Part shown: piece by piece, positions 1 through 11,653 of the stretch
Position numbering within the stretch: position 1 is the stretch's first letter
Layout of the letters: every line of letters begins with the position of its first letter
Origin: Plantago major
Lineage: Eukaryota > Streptophyta > Magnoliopsida > Lamiales > Plantaginaceae
Reading direction: 5' to 3'
DNA length: 64,000 bases
Assembly (NCBI GenBank): GCA_026545765.1
Contig: CM048844.1
Coordinates: 3,348,001 to 3,412,000, forward strand
The notes under the pieces: generated by a model
The model's input: only the letters and a program-made list of their open reading frames with translations
Databases searched by the model: none
What the model was told of the DNA's origin: nothing
Position numbers and translations under genes: made by a program

Positions 1-2287
1 AAAAACGTAAGAAACCAATTATTTCTAATAGCATGACAAGGGAGCCTAGAACTAATGTGTGATACATACCTGAATTGCTGTGTAAAGAGGTCCTTGGCAT
101 CAGCTGCCTCCAAGGATGACCGTCCTCCAGTGCGGGATTGAAGCTTTCCCCTTACCATCCTTGATGCATATTCACCCATAAGACCCTTGATATCATCTGC
201 ATCTGTCCGCCTAGTCAAATCTCTTCTATTCCTAGCATCATTATTTTCATTCATAACCATTTCCAATCCCTGTTCAACTGTAGTACCAGATCCTCCATCT
301 GATTCTTTCTTGCCACATGTCTCAACTCTATTGGACTCATCTCTCGAGAAATTCCTTCTCAGAGGATGTTTAGCCAAGTCGCTCTTTTCCCTATTCCCTG
401 CTACAGATCTTTTCATCATTGAAATTCTGCCTTCAGTGCCATGAGAAACCTCACAGCCACCTTCAACTACATCAGATCGCAGGTCATCACCAGCATCAGA
501 GTCCACTCCATTTCTTCCATCTGATTCATAGTCAACACACTCAGCCTCCACATCATTATCCTCCCAGGAAAGTGACAACCTCAACTCTCCATCTTCATAC
601 GGAGATTCAGGACGAGCATCAACATCCATCTTTCCAAGACTAGTAACATGGCGTCCATATTGTGCTCGAGCACTATAACTATTGCAAGAGTCCTCCAACA
701 CCATCTTCTCGGATACTTCATTAGGAAGGCCATTGTCCTCATGCTTGGCAACAAGCTTATCCTTGGCAAGAAGCTCATCCTGTTGGGAATGAGACTCAGT
801 TTTCGCAGACGCAGCAATAAAGCTATCATCATTTAGAACCATGGAATCAGAAACTCCCACACTCTTTTCATCTTTAATGCAGGTACCTGCTGCAAGGAAA
901 TATTCAGATTTTGATACAGGAGTACAACGTTTCACGTCATCAGAATCAATATTGTAACTGTCACCATACTCTCTTTTACAGGTAGTATAGCCAACAGAGT
1001 TCATCAAAGAAGTTGAATTACCAAGTGATTCAGAACTCTTTCGAAAATCTTCGGCATCTTTTCCTGAGAAAACAATCTGGGAACCAGGCATCTTCACATC
1101 TTTAGTTTTCATGTCAGCATCACTGCATGTAACCGTATTTGAGTTGATCTTGTTAACGCATTTCTCAGTTGCTTGGCTAGAAGTGTCTCTACAGACACTA
1201 GAATCAGAATTCTTTACTGGTTCCAGCACATGTTCCTGGAGACCCGTTGACTCAGTGCAAGAGGTTCTATCGGGTGTACCGCCTGATTTTTCTTCACTCT
1301 TCGGAATGGAAGATTCAACTCCTATGAAACCTGGATTCGAAATTTTATCATCCTCCGAACACTTCATCTCAGCAACTTCAGCTGGTACACTCCATTCATC
1401 CATATCAGTGTTCAAATCCCAAAACCGCCGATCCACTATAGAAGAAATACAAGTTGGAGAAGTACCAACATTCATAGTTCCAGACGAACTCTGAGAAGCA
1501 GCATTGCATTTCTTCAAAACTGGTAAACAGTTGGCACTATCTCCACTCGGTGTTGTAGTACTCAACGATTTTACTGACTCGTTACATTTCAAATCTACTT
1601 CAGCTGGTGTAACAACAGTGGAAGTATCAGAGCTTCCACGAATTGAATTATCTTCAACATGATCCTCCTTACTAGCATTATTATCATCAGAATCCTCCAT
1701 GCTTGCAGCAGCGGCGAGAAGCTCAATACCAGAGAAGTCCCCGGAGTAATTTTCCTCCTCTACTTGCTTAAAGAAGGTTCCATCAGATAATCTCTTACCA
1801 GATTTAGCTTTTGCCAATTCATCGATTCCTTCCAGTTGCAATTTGGTGAACGAGGCGAAATCTGAATGTAAAAGTTGATCCTGACCTTCAGAAGCTGGTA
1901 AAGAACTTGGCTTAGGTGATGCAGACCTAGGAATACGTCTCCTTTTCTTGATAGGAACATGCTCTGATTTACCAGAGTTCGGTTGCTCAGATTTCTCAAC
2001 AGCAATCTGATTATAAACATAGCATATGAGAACGTTTAGTGTACTGCTAATCAGCATAACAAGGAACCATTTAACTATAAAAAAGAACCAAACAATCAGA
2101 TACACACCTTATCCGAATCGGATCCTGAAAAATCTCCAACCCTTTTGGGGCTAATAATCCCTTCTTTCGAAACACTCTTGAAACTTCTCGCAACAGCCTT
2201 CCTAGTCCGCCGTCCTTTGGTCACAGACTTCCAATTTAACTCCGGACTGATCGAATTCATAATTTCGAGACTCGCAGCGCTTCGCAT
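1..2287 (-). CDS. Large low-complexity nuclear-type protein, 5' part (runs off window)
   Basis: Two coding exons are visible. Exon 1 (2287-2108) encodes 60 residues from an ATG and ends at a GT donor (GTGTGTA). Exon 2 (2006-70) adds 645 codons in phase 0 after an AG acceptor and ends at the donor GTATGTATC, so at least one further exon lies left of the window. The N-terminus is basic (GRRTRK, then a KKRRR cluster early in exon 2), which suggests a nuclear location. The rest is Ser/Asp/Glu/Lys-rich with no domain I recognise. An acidic stretch contains ESPYEDGELRLSLSWEDND and VDYESDGR. I recall a similar makeup in Arabidopsis At5g52530 (dentin sialophosphoprotein-like), which would fit the neighbouring genes; this is memory, not a search. 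Function unknown. Confidence 0.8.
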
Positions 2288-3390
2288 CTTCCTAGAACAT
2301 CAGCAAAATATCTGTATTACTTCAGTGCGTCTTCTTTCAGATCTAAAACCGAGCTCCACTCTCCCAATTAAGCCAATCTGTCATAGTAAAAGATGCTTAA
2401 TTATCAGGAAAAAATAATCCCCATATGTAAGAACAAATCTAAGATTGAGTGACTCCATACAGACGATAGCAACGATTCAAGTAGACAAATTGAGCCAATA
2501 AATCACAGGTAGACCTAACATGAGAATCTCCGTCGTCATAAGCAAACAAGCAGATGAAAACTCAAGCTCATAGAAACTTAAGAATTCAATAAAGGATGCT
2601 CACATCGACTCACATCTCTGATACCTTGCATCCTTGAGGAGTTTAACTACGAAAAGAGCAAAGAATCTAATAGGGCTTTTTTGCAAGCACGTCTTCACAA
2701 TTCATCCAGATAAAAGCAAAGCAGATTTATCCTTGAGATAATATCTACAGATTTTAGATCTATCAGGCATTGCTTGCATCGAAAAATCGACGAAACATTC
2801 CACAGATCTCTATCAATTATTGAAGAAATAGAGCCGATCTCTCATCAACGGAGCTCTTTTTTTTCTTTTTTTTTTTTTTCATAAAAACAAAGAGAGATCT
2901 CCAATAAACCTCCAATTCAATCATCATCAATTCACCTGAGAGATCTCTCACTCTCGTGCAGAAACTTCCGATTTTCATGTAACAAACACGCATTCTATGA
3001 ATTAATTCACAGGCGACGAGATCCAAAATTCCAAATCAACTCACATATATCAATCAATCAATTGAGCAGTACAATTAACCGTACTTTTTGGTTCGTTCGT
3101 TCGTTCGTTTCCTCGATGACTCTCCTTCCAGTTGTCCGTCCGTCCGTCCGTCCAAATCCACAGCCTGATTCGAAGAACTCCGTCAAATCGAAACACTAAG
3201 AATCAAAAATCAATGCTCCGCCTCTCGCCGCCGCAAAAGCAAAACCTAATCAACGAGTGTTGTTGAATAGCTAGCTTCCGTCAGATCTATAGGCCACACA
3301 ATGATTATTGACCGCCCGATGATGATTACTCGAAGTTTCTTTAGGTTTACAGACAGAAGAAGAAGAAGATGTGTATTATTTGGAGAAGAG
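2288..3390 (-). other. 5' leader of the 1-2287 gene, with at least one intron
   Basis: The ATG at 2287 is preceded by GAAG and an AG acceptor (TTCTAG, ending at 2292), so the leader is spliced. I could not fix the donor; several GT sites fit. The interval holds the simple repeats (GTTC)n at 3091-3109 and (GTCC)5 at 3134-3153, and a T-rich run near 2856-2880. The transcript probably starts close to 3375, below the TATA box. Confidence 0.55.
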
Positions 3391-3405
3391 AACTGGTTTC
3401 ATCTC

Positions 3406-3414
3406 CTATTTATA
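3406..3414 (-). promoter_or_regulatory. TATA box of the 1-2287 gene
   Basis: The minus strand reads TATAAATAG here, about 1.1 kb above the ATG and just upstream of a leader rich in GA on the plus strand. Position and sequence fit a core promoter with a start about 30 bases downstream, near 3375. Confidence 0.5.
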
Positions 3415-3614
3415 CAAACGTCTCTACCGAAACTACCCTAAACAATTATGCCCTTGTGACGGAAATACCCCTCGGATGGTAAGTATTTACTCTGCTACTG
3501 AGTCAGCACCTTAATTAGGTCAATCTTCTCCTTCTCTCGTTCGATCAATCAGATCCAGGATAATATTTATAATTCCAAAAAATGGAAAATAAATCTAATA
3601 ATTTTTAGGAAATA

Positions 3615-3865
3615 CTACCTCCATTTCAGAAAAAGTGTTACATTTTACTATTATGCAGTCAACTGTCTTCACGTTTGACCACAATTTACTCTTAAACAAT
3701 ATTAATAAATAAATTATTAAAATTATATAATGAAAATTTAGTAATTAAATTTTTATTATATGATTTTATTAAATTATTTACTATTATTGTTTATGAGTAA
3801 TTTGTGATCAAACTACAAGACAGTTGACCGGTCAAAATGTAACACTTTCTATGAGATGGAGGGAG
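3615..3865. mobile_element. Stowaway-like MITE, family 1, copy 1
   Basis: TA-flanked element of 251 bp. The left end reads CTACCTCCATTTCAG and the right end reads as its complement (ATGGAGGGAG). The AT-rich core with the string ATTATATAATGAAAATTTAG is nearly the same as in the copy at 15312-15548. It has no coding capacity. Confidence 0.75.
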
Positions 3866-3889
3866 TATCATTTTAATTAAAGTAATTCA

Positions 3890-4400
3890 GTAATTTATAA
3901 ATCAAGCATATTAGTAGATAGAGGTTACTAATATTGAGATGATTTCATTTTTATAATTCTGGTCAAAACTTATTATTACAGTTCCTAAATATCGTCATGG
4001 AATTGAGTGTTAGTTTCCTGTTTTATAAAACAAATCATTAATTTAGAAATCATTCTTATTAGGAGATAAAGGTTACTAATATTAAGATGATTTCATTTTT
4101 ATAATTCTGGTCAAAATCTATTATTGCAGTGCCTAAATATGGCCATATGGCCATGGAATTGATTACTACTTTCCTGCTTTCATAAATTGTATTTTTTGAT
4201 TTTTGGTTTATTTAAAGGATAAGTTTTACTAGTTCCTATAATTACAACATTGGCAAAAATAATTATTATTATTATAGTGCCTAATTTAATATTGCCATGG
4301 AATTCAGTACTAGTTTCCGATTTTAATAAATTGATTTTCTTTTTTTTTTTTTTTTTTTGTATTTAAAGTGATAAGTTTACTAGTTCCTATAATCAGGGTC
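3890..4400. repeat. Degenerate tandem array, unit about 150 bp
   Basis: Motifs recur in the same order three to four times: GGTTACTAATATT, ATTTCATTTTTATAATTCTGG, a CAGT-CCTAAATAT stretch, GCCATGGAATTGA and ACTAGTTTCCTG. The first two units are clear (from about 3920 and 4068); later ones are eroded and broken by a T run at 4338-4359. No protein-coding frame. Confidence 0.65.
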
Positions 4401-4549
4401 GGATCTGGACATCTGCGAGGAGGACTTCCGCACATGGGCCTCAAAAATGTTTGAGGCCCATTATATATGTATGCAAATAATAGCCTTTAAAAAAAAGTTT
4501 GTAAATTTAATTCAAAATGTAATCTTCTCCTCTAAATTTTTATGTTTTA

Positions 4550-4790
4550 CTCCCTCCATCCCAGTTTCATCTTCCCACATTCCGTTTTGGGCCGTTCCAA
4601 CTTCATTTTTCCATCCCTTAAATGAAAAGTCTCTATCTTACTTTATACACTATCTCTTCTACTTGATTCACTACCTATCACACTTTATTCACTCTCTTTC
4701 CTACTTTATCACCATCTCTCCTACTTTATTCACTTTTTTCTTAAATCTTGTGCCCTGACCCGCCGGAATATGAAACCGGGACGGAGGGAG
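4550..4790. mobile_element. Stowaway-like MITE, family 2
   Basis: 241 bp between TA dinucleotides. The left end is CTCCCTCCATCCCAGTTTCA and the right end is the inverted TGAAACCGGGACGGAGGGAG. Ends and TA flanks are typical of Tc1/mariner-derived Stowaway elements. Its T-rich interior makes a spurious 103-codon frame on the plus strand. Confidence 0.8.
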
Positions 4791-7336
4791 TAGTTTGTTT
4801 CTACAAAATATTCCATTAGTTTCTATGTGATGATTTATAAGGATTGAAAAAACAATCTTTTTGTTCTAATAAAACAAATTCTTCAGAATCGTTATACATT
4901 TAATTTCACACATTATAAATATATTCAAACCGTACATATATTTAAAAGCGGTTATCAATACACTTAAATCATTCATATTTATTTCAGGCGAAATATTAGT
5001 TTTTCACTTGAATCACAAATATTTGAAAATAATTTCATCACTTTATTTTTAAATATTGACTCTCGCTCTAGAATAGGGAAAATTCTTGTACTTATGACAT
5101 GACTTTTTTCTAGGTTCGAGTCGTATGATGGACGTATAGTATCAACGAATTATAAAAAAAAATCACGACGTATTGATGAATTAGCTTTGATTACGTTGTT
5201 TGCTTCTGACATAATAACTCAGTCGTGTTATGAATTGAAAGTGAATACGTGTTGGTTGAACAATATATTAAACGAGGGTCAATGAACACTGCATCGACAT
5301 GCAGTAACGGATTTACACTGTGCAATCAATGTTCTTAATGTGGACATTTGAGTCAGAATTGTTTTCAACGTCTGTACGAACTTTAATTGGTTGTCAGATA
5401 AAGTAAACGTGTTGAAAATCATGTGGAGTGGTGTATCTATTACATGATAAACTTGCGTCCTAGAGGAAGTTTTCGTTGCTTTCATTGGGCGAAAATGATT
5501 TTCATCACTGATCATTAGATTATACTTGACATGATTAAAACTACAAGTGATTTTGTAATTCTATTACTAGACTAGGTTTTTTACAATATTAGATCAGATA
5601 TCATTTGCAGAGCTTTTGATGCATCTTTACGGTTATTAGGTGATAATAATGGTGACTTTGAATTGATCTGATCAATTAATAGAAAAAATCACAAGTTATG
5701 TTTGTATAAAATTGATTGCAAAAGTCTGTGCTAACGTCTTCCTCAAGAAAAAACGAATTCAGGCAAAGTCGCAAGATCAAGGTATTTTCCGTCAACATAA
5801 TTATACTTCTAAATGATCAAATTCCAAAATATTTATAAACAAAGGAAATAATTTTTTTGAAAAAAAAAGAAGTTAATATAGAGAAGTGGTATACAAAGGG
5901 TAAAATTGGCATTCAAATGCCACTAGAGTATAGGTCTAGGAATTTTAATTTGCATACAATTTTGTATGTCAACTCTATTAGAAGTACAATTCTATCATGC
6001 AAATTTCATCTAACTCAAAACTCCAAATAACCTTATTTTGCTAATTCAAACACATTGTACGTAAACTTTGATTTATTGTGAAAGAAATCACACCACTCAT
6101 TTCTACCTATTTTCTCTCGATATATTTGATAGATGTATATCAAATATATAAGGTTTGATAATGTACACATATTTTATATAATGTGCATATAAAGAGGTGA
6201 ATGAGTAAATATATGCATCTTCTCGTTTATTTATTGGACCAAGCATTTAGACCTATTTTAAACTATATACCATCATTATAAGAAACATGTATAGGTTAGT
6301 AGGCCGACAAAAATAGTTTTTTTTCTTACCCTTTTATTTGTATCGAACAAAAAAATTGTTACTTGAAGGAGTTAACCAGCCTCCAAACGTTCATCTGCAT
6401 TGTTCAATTCGTTTCAAATTAAAGTAATCAAATAAGTTGTCTCATGTATGTAATGCAATAATATGATATAATTATAAACAACTAAACCTAACTAAAATAT
6501 ATAGTACTAATAATTTTTCACTTGTGACTACTTCGGAAGCAAACACTATGAGAGTGTGGCTCCACTTGCATAGTTAATAGTTTACAAAATTTGGATGAGG
6601 ATTATATCAATATATGTAACTAAGGTTGTATTTGTGTTGACTAGTTTAGTTTTGTTGAGTGGATGTGATTTGAGTAGGAAAAAGAGGAAAGAATGTGAAT
6701 GAAAATTGCAGATAAGATGATAAGTGTAATGATGTGATGTTAAAATTTGCAGATGGACAATGTGAGGCCGTGATGCCATTTCTATCTCCAAATCCCAAAT
6801 CCTCAAAGTGAATTTTACTGGAGGGGAATAAAGATGCCTTGATGCCTTAAAATATAGTTTTACTTTGATTCTAAGCCAAGTCAAGAACTAATAAACTACC
6901 TAGAACAATTTACTACTACCATAGTAGCATTAATGAAAATTGATTTTTATAAAAAAAAAAAAAAGTTAGTTATTCGTACCCATAACACACAGTTAGTTAG
7001 CATTTATACTATAAGTTAGCCTATTTGGTAATGTGCATCAGATAGCTTATGAAAAAAATTCAAACTTTTTGCGATAAACAGTGTATCAACACCTAAATAA
7101 ATCTATGACCTCCGTTTATTATTCTTTATTTCGAGCATATGAACCGTGAATTGTCTTCTTATGACGACCAATCCAATTGATGAACCTTTTCAAACCAAAT
7201 TTGACGGAACAAGCGTTCCTCTTCGCTACTAATCGACGATATATAGAACCAGCATTATTGTAAACATTACATATTTTAAATAAAACATGCTAACTACCAA
7301 TAGGTTTACTGGTTAGTCTACGAACTACTTATATTA
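4791..7336. other. Intergenic, AT-rich, no gene seen
   Basis: I see no exon-like reading frame on either strand. A short perfect inverted repeat lies near 6120-6150 (TATTTGATA and TATCAAATA). A GGTTCGAGTC string at about 5114 resembles a Pol III B box, but no tRNA fold surrounds it. Confidence 0.5.
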
Positions 7337-7571
7337 CTTTCGTCCCTCATACATTTTCAATTTTAAGTGTGACATAGAGTTTCATACATTACAAAGAAAT
7401 AAAAAAACTACCCCTACACCCAACAAATCATTAAAACTATTACTTTTACACTAAAATTATATATTTGCACCTAAAAGTACATTTTGTCAAACTTTTTTCT
7501 ACGCTATATTATTTACTTTTTTTTTTATCTAAAACTATACGAAAATGAGAAAGTGTTTTGGGATGGAGGAG
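7337..7571. mobile_element. Stowaway-like MITE
   Basis: 235 bp flanked by TA. The left end is CTTTCGTCCCTCATACATTT and the right end is GTTTTGGGATGGAGGAG, imperfect inverted repeats. The interior is AT-rich and noncoding. Confidence 0.6.
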
Positions 7572-9293
7572 TAATAAAAGCCATACTAATGACCAAATGA
7601 AACCCTCTAATGGCAACAAGGTTTCCTCTACCGTGCCACATGATGTAGTGACTCTTGATGCTTTGGTGTGTTGTATAGTACAACATATACTGCATATGAT
7701 ATAATTATGGTACAACATTTAAAGCATCGGGGGCACTACAACATGCGACACGGTAGACAAAACCCAAACCCGACAACAACACTTGGTGAACATGCCCACG
7801 CTACCAATCCAACTATCCAAGTATAGCAAACAAGAGGGGTGGAAAAAAAAGAAAAGGTGAAAGTTGCAATTTGGTTTTGTCCATTTTATTCATATCACAA
7901 AAATGAAAACGCGTTTTGCTTTAATTCAAGAGAGCCCCACGCACACCATATAAACCTCACACACACACAGAGTTGAGTTAAATTATGCCATCATACTAAC
8001 GTGGGCCCCACCCAATTGTGCTTAAAGTCAAAATTGCAACACTAAATTCCAAAGGGAATATTAGCTGCTACTTGCACTATTTTTCTCCTCTTCTTGATAT
8101 TTTTTTCCTAATTCATTCAATTCAATGGATGGACACTAAACCGTAGTCAATTGACAATTTTAACTTAAATTCATCGACTCATTTGAAGTGGTTGTTGAAG
8201 AATCTCAAGAGTCACTTCCAACTCAGATGACAAAACCAACATTGTATTCTGTGTACAAATACACCAACCAAACCAAGAAGAGATTCCGCACCCGAAATGT
8301 TCATAAACATAGATCTGAAAAGTTCGGGCCATAATTTTCTCTGTGCAGAGTCGTCTTTTAGCAAGACGGGTAGATAAGTTGGTTGATACCTAATGAAATG
8401 ACTAGTTCATGTACCACATAATGGAGAGCTGATAAGATCACTAATTTAATTGATGTGATTATCAACTGATACTAAATGCAACCTACTATAAAGAGCATAG
8501 TAACCGACATATTGACTTATAAAATGGTTGAACGATGAACTGATAAGATCGCTTATTTGATTAGAAGTACTTATTAGTTATCATCCTGTCACAAATGAAT
8601 GACTCATATTTGATTATATACTTACATTTCCACTATAAATGTTAATTTTATATTTTTATTGCTTTTGCTAAATTTTGTCCATGTGCAATATACTAAATAT
8701 CCCTTAAAATTACTCTTATCAATTCCACTCAATCTCCATGCTCAGACTAAACTTGTCATTTGATTTGAGATGAAGGGGTAATAGTTGGGGTAATAGCTAG
8801 ACATTTTGATAAAACAGATTTTCTCAACATTCCAATAAAACTTTTCATTATTCCATTATGTGGGTTGATAAAGCTATAAATTTAAGTTTATTGTGACTTG
8901 TAAGGATATTATTTGAGTCCATCAAAACTGTAAATAGAGAGTTTGTGCGGGATGATAAAATTGACTATTGATTAATAACTGATCCTAATGTCACGCCATG
9001 AAAATCGATAGTCAAAAGTAAAATGAAAGTAGCAAAATAAGACCATGAGAAAAGGATCTCTCTATTTGTGCTAGATCATGTGCATACATGACTGGACTGG
9101 TTTGTCCATGTTAGAAAGATTTACTGAAACATTAGTATATTTCACCCCAATCATCAAACTAACACGACATGATCTCACTAAAATCAATTATACAGTTCAG
9201 GTAACACCTGGTGACACATAGTACTATATTATAGTAGTAACCAATTTTCACAAACACCAGCACAATCATCAAATCGATTAAAAATCGACTATA
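7572..9293. other. Intergenic, no gene seen
   Basis: No convincing exon on either strand. A plus-strand CCATATAAACC followed by a (CA)n run near 7946-7970 looks like a core promoter, but no reading frame or splice pattern follows it. Confidence 0.45.
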
Positions 9294-9506
9294 GTCTCCG
9301 TTTCAAATTAAATGACATTGGTTATGATAATCAAATTTGAGAAATGTAGGGATAAAGTTTAAATTGTATTGGTGGACCCAAATACTTCAATGTGACATTA
9401 TACTAAAAAGGAAATGTAACATATGTGTAATTATACTGAAAATATATAAATGTAATATTTACTAAACATAATATGTGTCATTTGATTTGAAACTACGACC
9501 AAGGAG
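9294..9506. mobile_element. Stowaway-like MITE
   Basis: 213 bp between TA dinucleotides. Left end GTCTCCGTTTCAAATTAAAT; the right end, on the other strand, reads CTCCTTGGTCGTAGTTTCAA and continues ATCAAATGACA. The shared TTTCAAATYAAATGACA block makes the inverted repeat clear even though the extreme ends have diverged. Confidence 0.65.
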
Positions 9507-10660
9507 TATTAATTAATACATTATTTCCAGTCTAAGTCTGTCCAAAACCATCTAAGGAGTAAGACACGGTTCACTAATTGCCACGTGGTCTACTTAATCA
9601 GCATGTGCTGTTAACACTAAACCATGTGATCACCATCAAACATTATTCTTCCTTCCAGTGGAGATTCACCAATTATACAACCAAGCCAGCCACTAAATCT
9701 TTCTTTCCACTTCTCAGGGGACCAAGAGTGTGAAAGCTACCCACTTACCAAATCTTATTACCACGATTGTCGAGGGACTTGAGAATACTTGAGCAGATTT
9801 GAGTTCCAGCCTTGTAGACGTAAACATGACTCGGGAACTTCACCATCCAGGCTTCAATAGTGCTTGAACAGATTAAACACACATCAAATACCCGGTGGAA
9901 GAAAAAGTATAATTGATCAATTTATATTAGTTAGCACCCTGAACACTCCACTTACTCACGGACTCAATCTCTTCGGGAGAAGTGCATCAGCTGGACAATT
10001 TAATAGTGTACTTGTGAATTTTGTCAATTATATGAATTATTATGGGACTCAATTATTGGACCTTTGGACTTGGATATTTGTCAAAACATGTTGAACCTTG
10101 CTGAATTTCATCTCATTCAAAAGTCCCGTACTGTGGAGAGATTCATGGACGGAACACTAATTGGTGAAAGACATGAGATTCAGAGTAGAGATTCCTGGAT
10201 CGAAATCGTAACATGAGAATTGCAGAAACTGAAAACAGAAACACTGTTTGAAGTGCTTTCAATAGCAGAAAAGCACAAAGAGCACTCACATAAGCAGTTA
10301 CTGGATTTGGTTTCTGGACAAACTCTTATAGTGGAATTTAGGTTTCCATCACTGGTTAAGAAACAAGAATGTGGGAAACACTATGGCACAGTAAAAAGGG
10401 AACAAAAAGTTAGGTGGATGATGAATCTGGACCCAATTTGATACACAAACAATTGATGCAAACCCAAAACAGGATAAAAACATTATCAGGCTCAGGCCTG
10501 TCTGATTCGGATCAACTTTTGTCCTTTACATCTTTTCAGCCATATTCCCTTCTCCTTGTGAGTTTTAGACTCGAGCCTAAATTGCTACTCTACAATTCTC
10601 TGATACGGTGTTCTTGTTAGCTCGTTATTGAATAAAACAGGAGGCGGGCAGTGATTGTAT
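9507..10660. other. Intergenic stretch of unclear origin
   Basis: Sequence here is less AT-rich than its surroundings and looks transcript-like on the plus strand. The longest frames (76 and 73 codons, near 9864-10094 and 10220-10441) have no motif I know and no splice sites joining them. It may be a decayed gene or a noncoding transcript; I cannot tell which. Confidence 0.3.
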
Positions 10661-10661
10661 T

Positions 10662-10850
10662 TAGCGGACCAGAGGAAGTAGAGCCGTTATTTTTTTTGGT
10701 AGGACGGAAGGTAATAAACGATGTTTAATCATAATTTCATAGAGGAAAAAGAGTGGACCTGAGGACGTAGAGAGCCGTTAATTTTTTTGGTAGGACGGAG
10801 GGTGATAAACCATGTTTAATCATAACTTCATAGAGGAAAAAGAGTAAAGG
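10662..10850. repeat. Tandem duplication, two units of about 95 bp
   Basis: Two adjacent units share AGAGCCGTTA, TTTTTTTGGTAGGACGGA, a GTAATAAACGATG/GTGATAAACCATG pair, TTTAATCATAA and TTCATAGAGGAAAAAGAGT. They differ at only a few positions, so the duplication is fairly recent. Confidence 0.8.
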
Positions 10851-11653
10851 GTGGGCTACTGCCTTTAAGTAGAAACAAGATCAAGGAGAGGAGGTGAAAG
10901 GGGGTTGATAAGCTATTCAAGTACCAGAAGACATATTGAGGCTGAAGAAGAAACCTATTTATACCTAAGCTTTATCAAATACGCACATCAACTCCGAAAA
11001 AAGACAGAAAATGCATACAAATAGGGTGAGACTATACGCCTAAGAACTAACGATTCTATTTCAGATTTCAATATTTTCGCAGACCTGCCTACTAGCTTGT
11101 TATGGCAAGGTTATAAAAACAGCATGTAACCATTGAATAAAGATCAATCAAATAACTGTAAAATGAATAGTATAATGAACTGGTCAACTGGCACAGAGTA
11201 AAGCAGGACAGAAAATAATCTACAAGTAATGCTACAAGTTTCAAAAGTTCATGCTCCCATGAGCTTCAGGATGCCTGATGAGGGCATTAAGTTACAGGAT
11301 TTCATCATTGTGCATGCTCAACATCTATAAATCCTCGAGAATTGCAAATAGAAAAATAAAGGACACCTAGACAGATGTTATCCCGAGATGGATACGACAT
11401 CATAGACACCTCCATTGCAGCTCTGCTTTTGAATAAACAGGCAGCAATATACTCGACAGACAACAGACAGACATTTGGAAGCAATCGTCCAGTTCAAATA
11501 TACAGCAAATTATAATATATAGTACTCACAATCAGGAAATGAAAGAAAGTAATCAAGAGTTCTTATGTAAACCAAAAAAACACAACCTTCAACTACCTTG
11601 GCTAGTGCCGCCTTTGATGATAGCCTCACGTTGCTTGAATTTCACTATGAACA

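Noticed and set aside
1111-1494. 127-codon frame on the plus strand
   Set aside because: Antisense shadow of exon 2 of the first gene, whose minus-strand frame is open throughout.
5279-5515. 78-codon frame, minus strand
   Set aside because: No similarity I recognise and no flanking splice sites or promoter.
7940-7975. TATA-like CCATATAAACC plus CA repeat, plus strand
   Set aside because: No transcript-like sequence or start codon with a usable frame follows.
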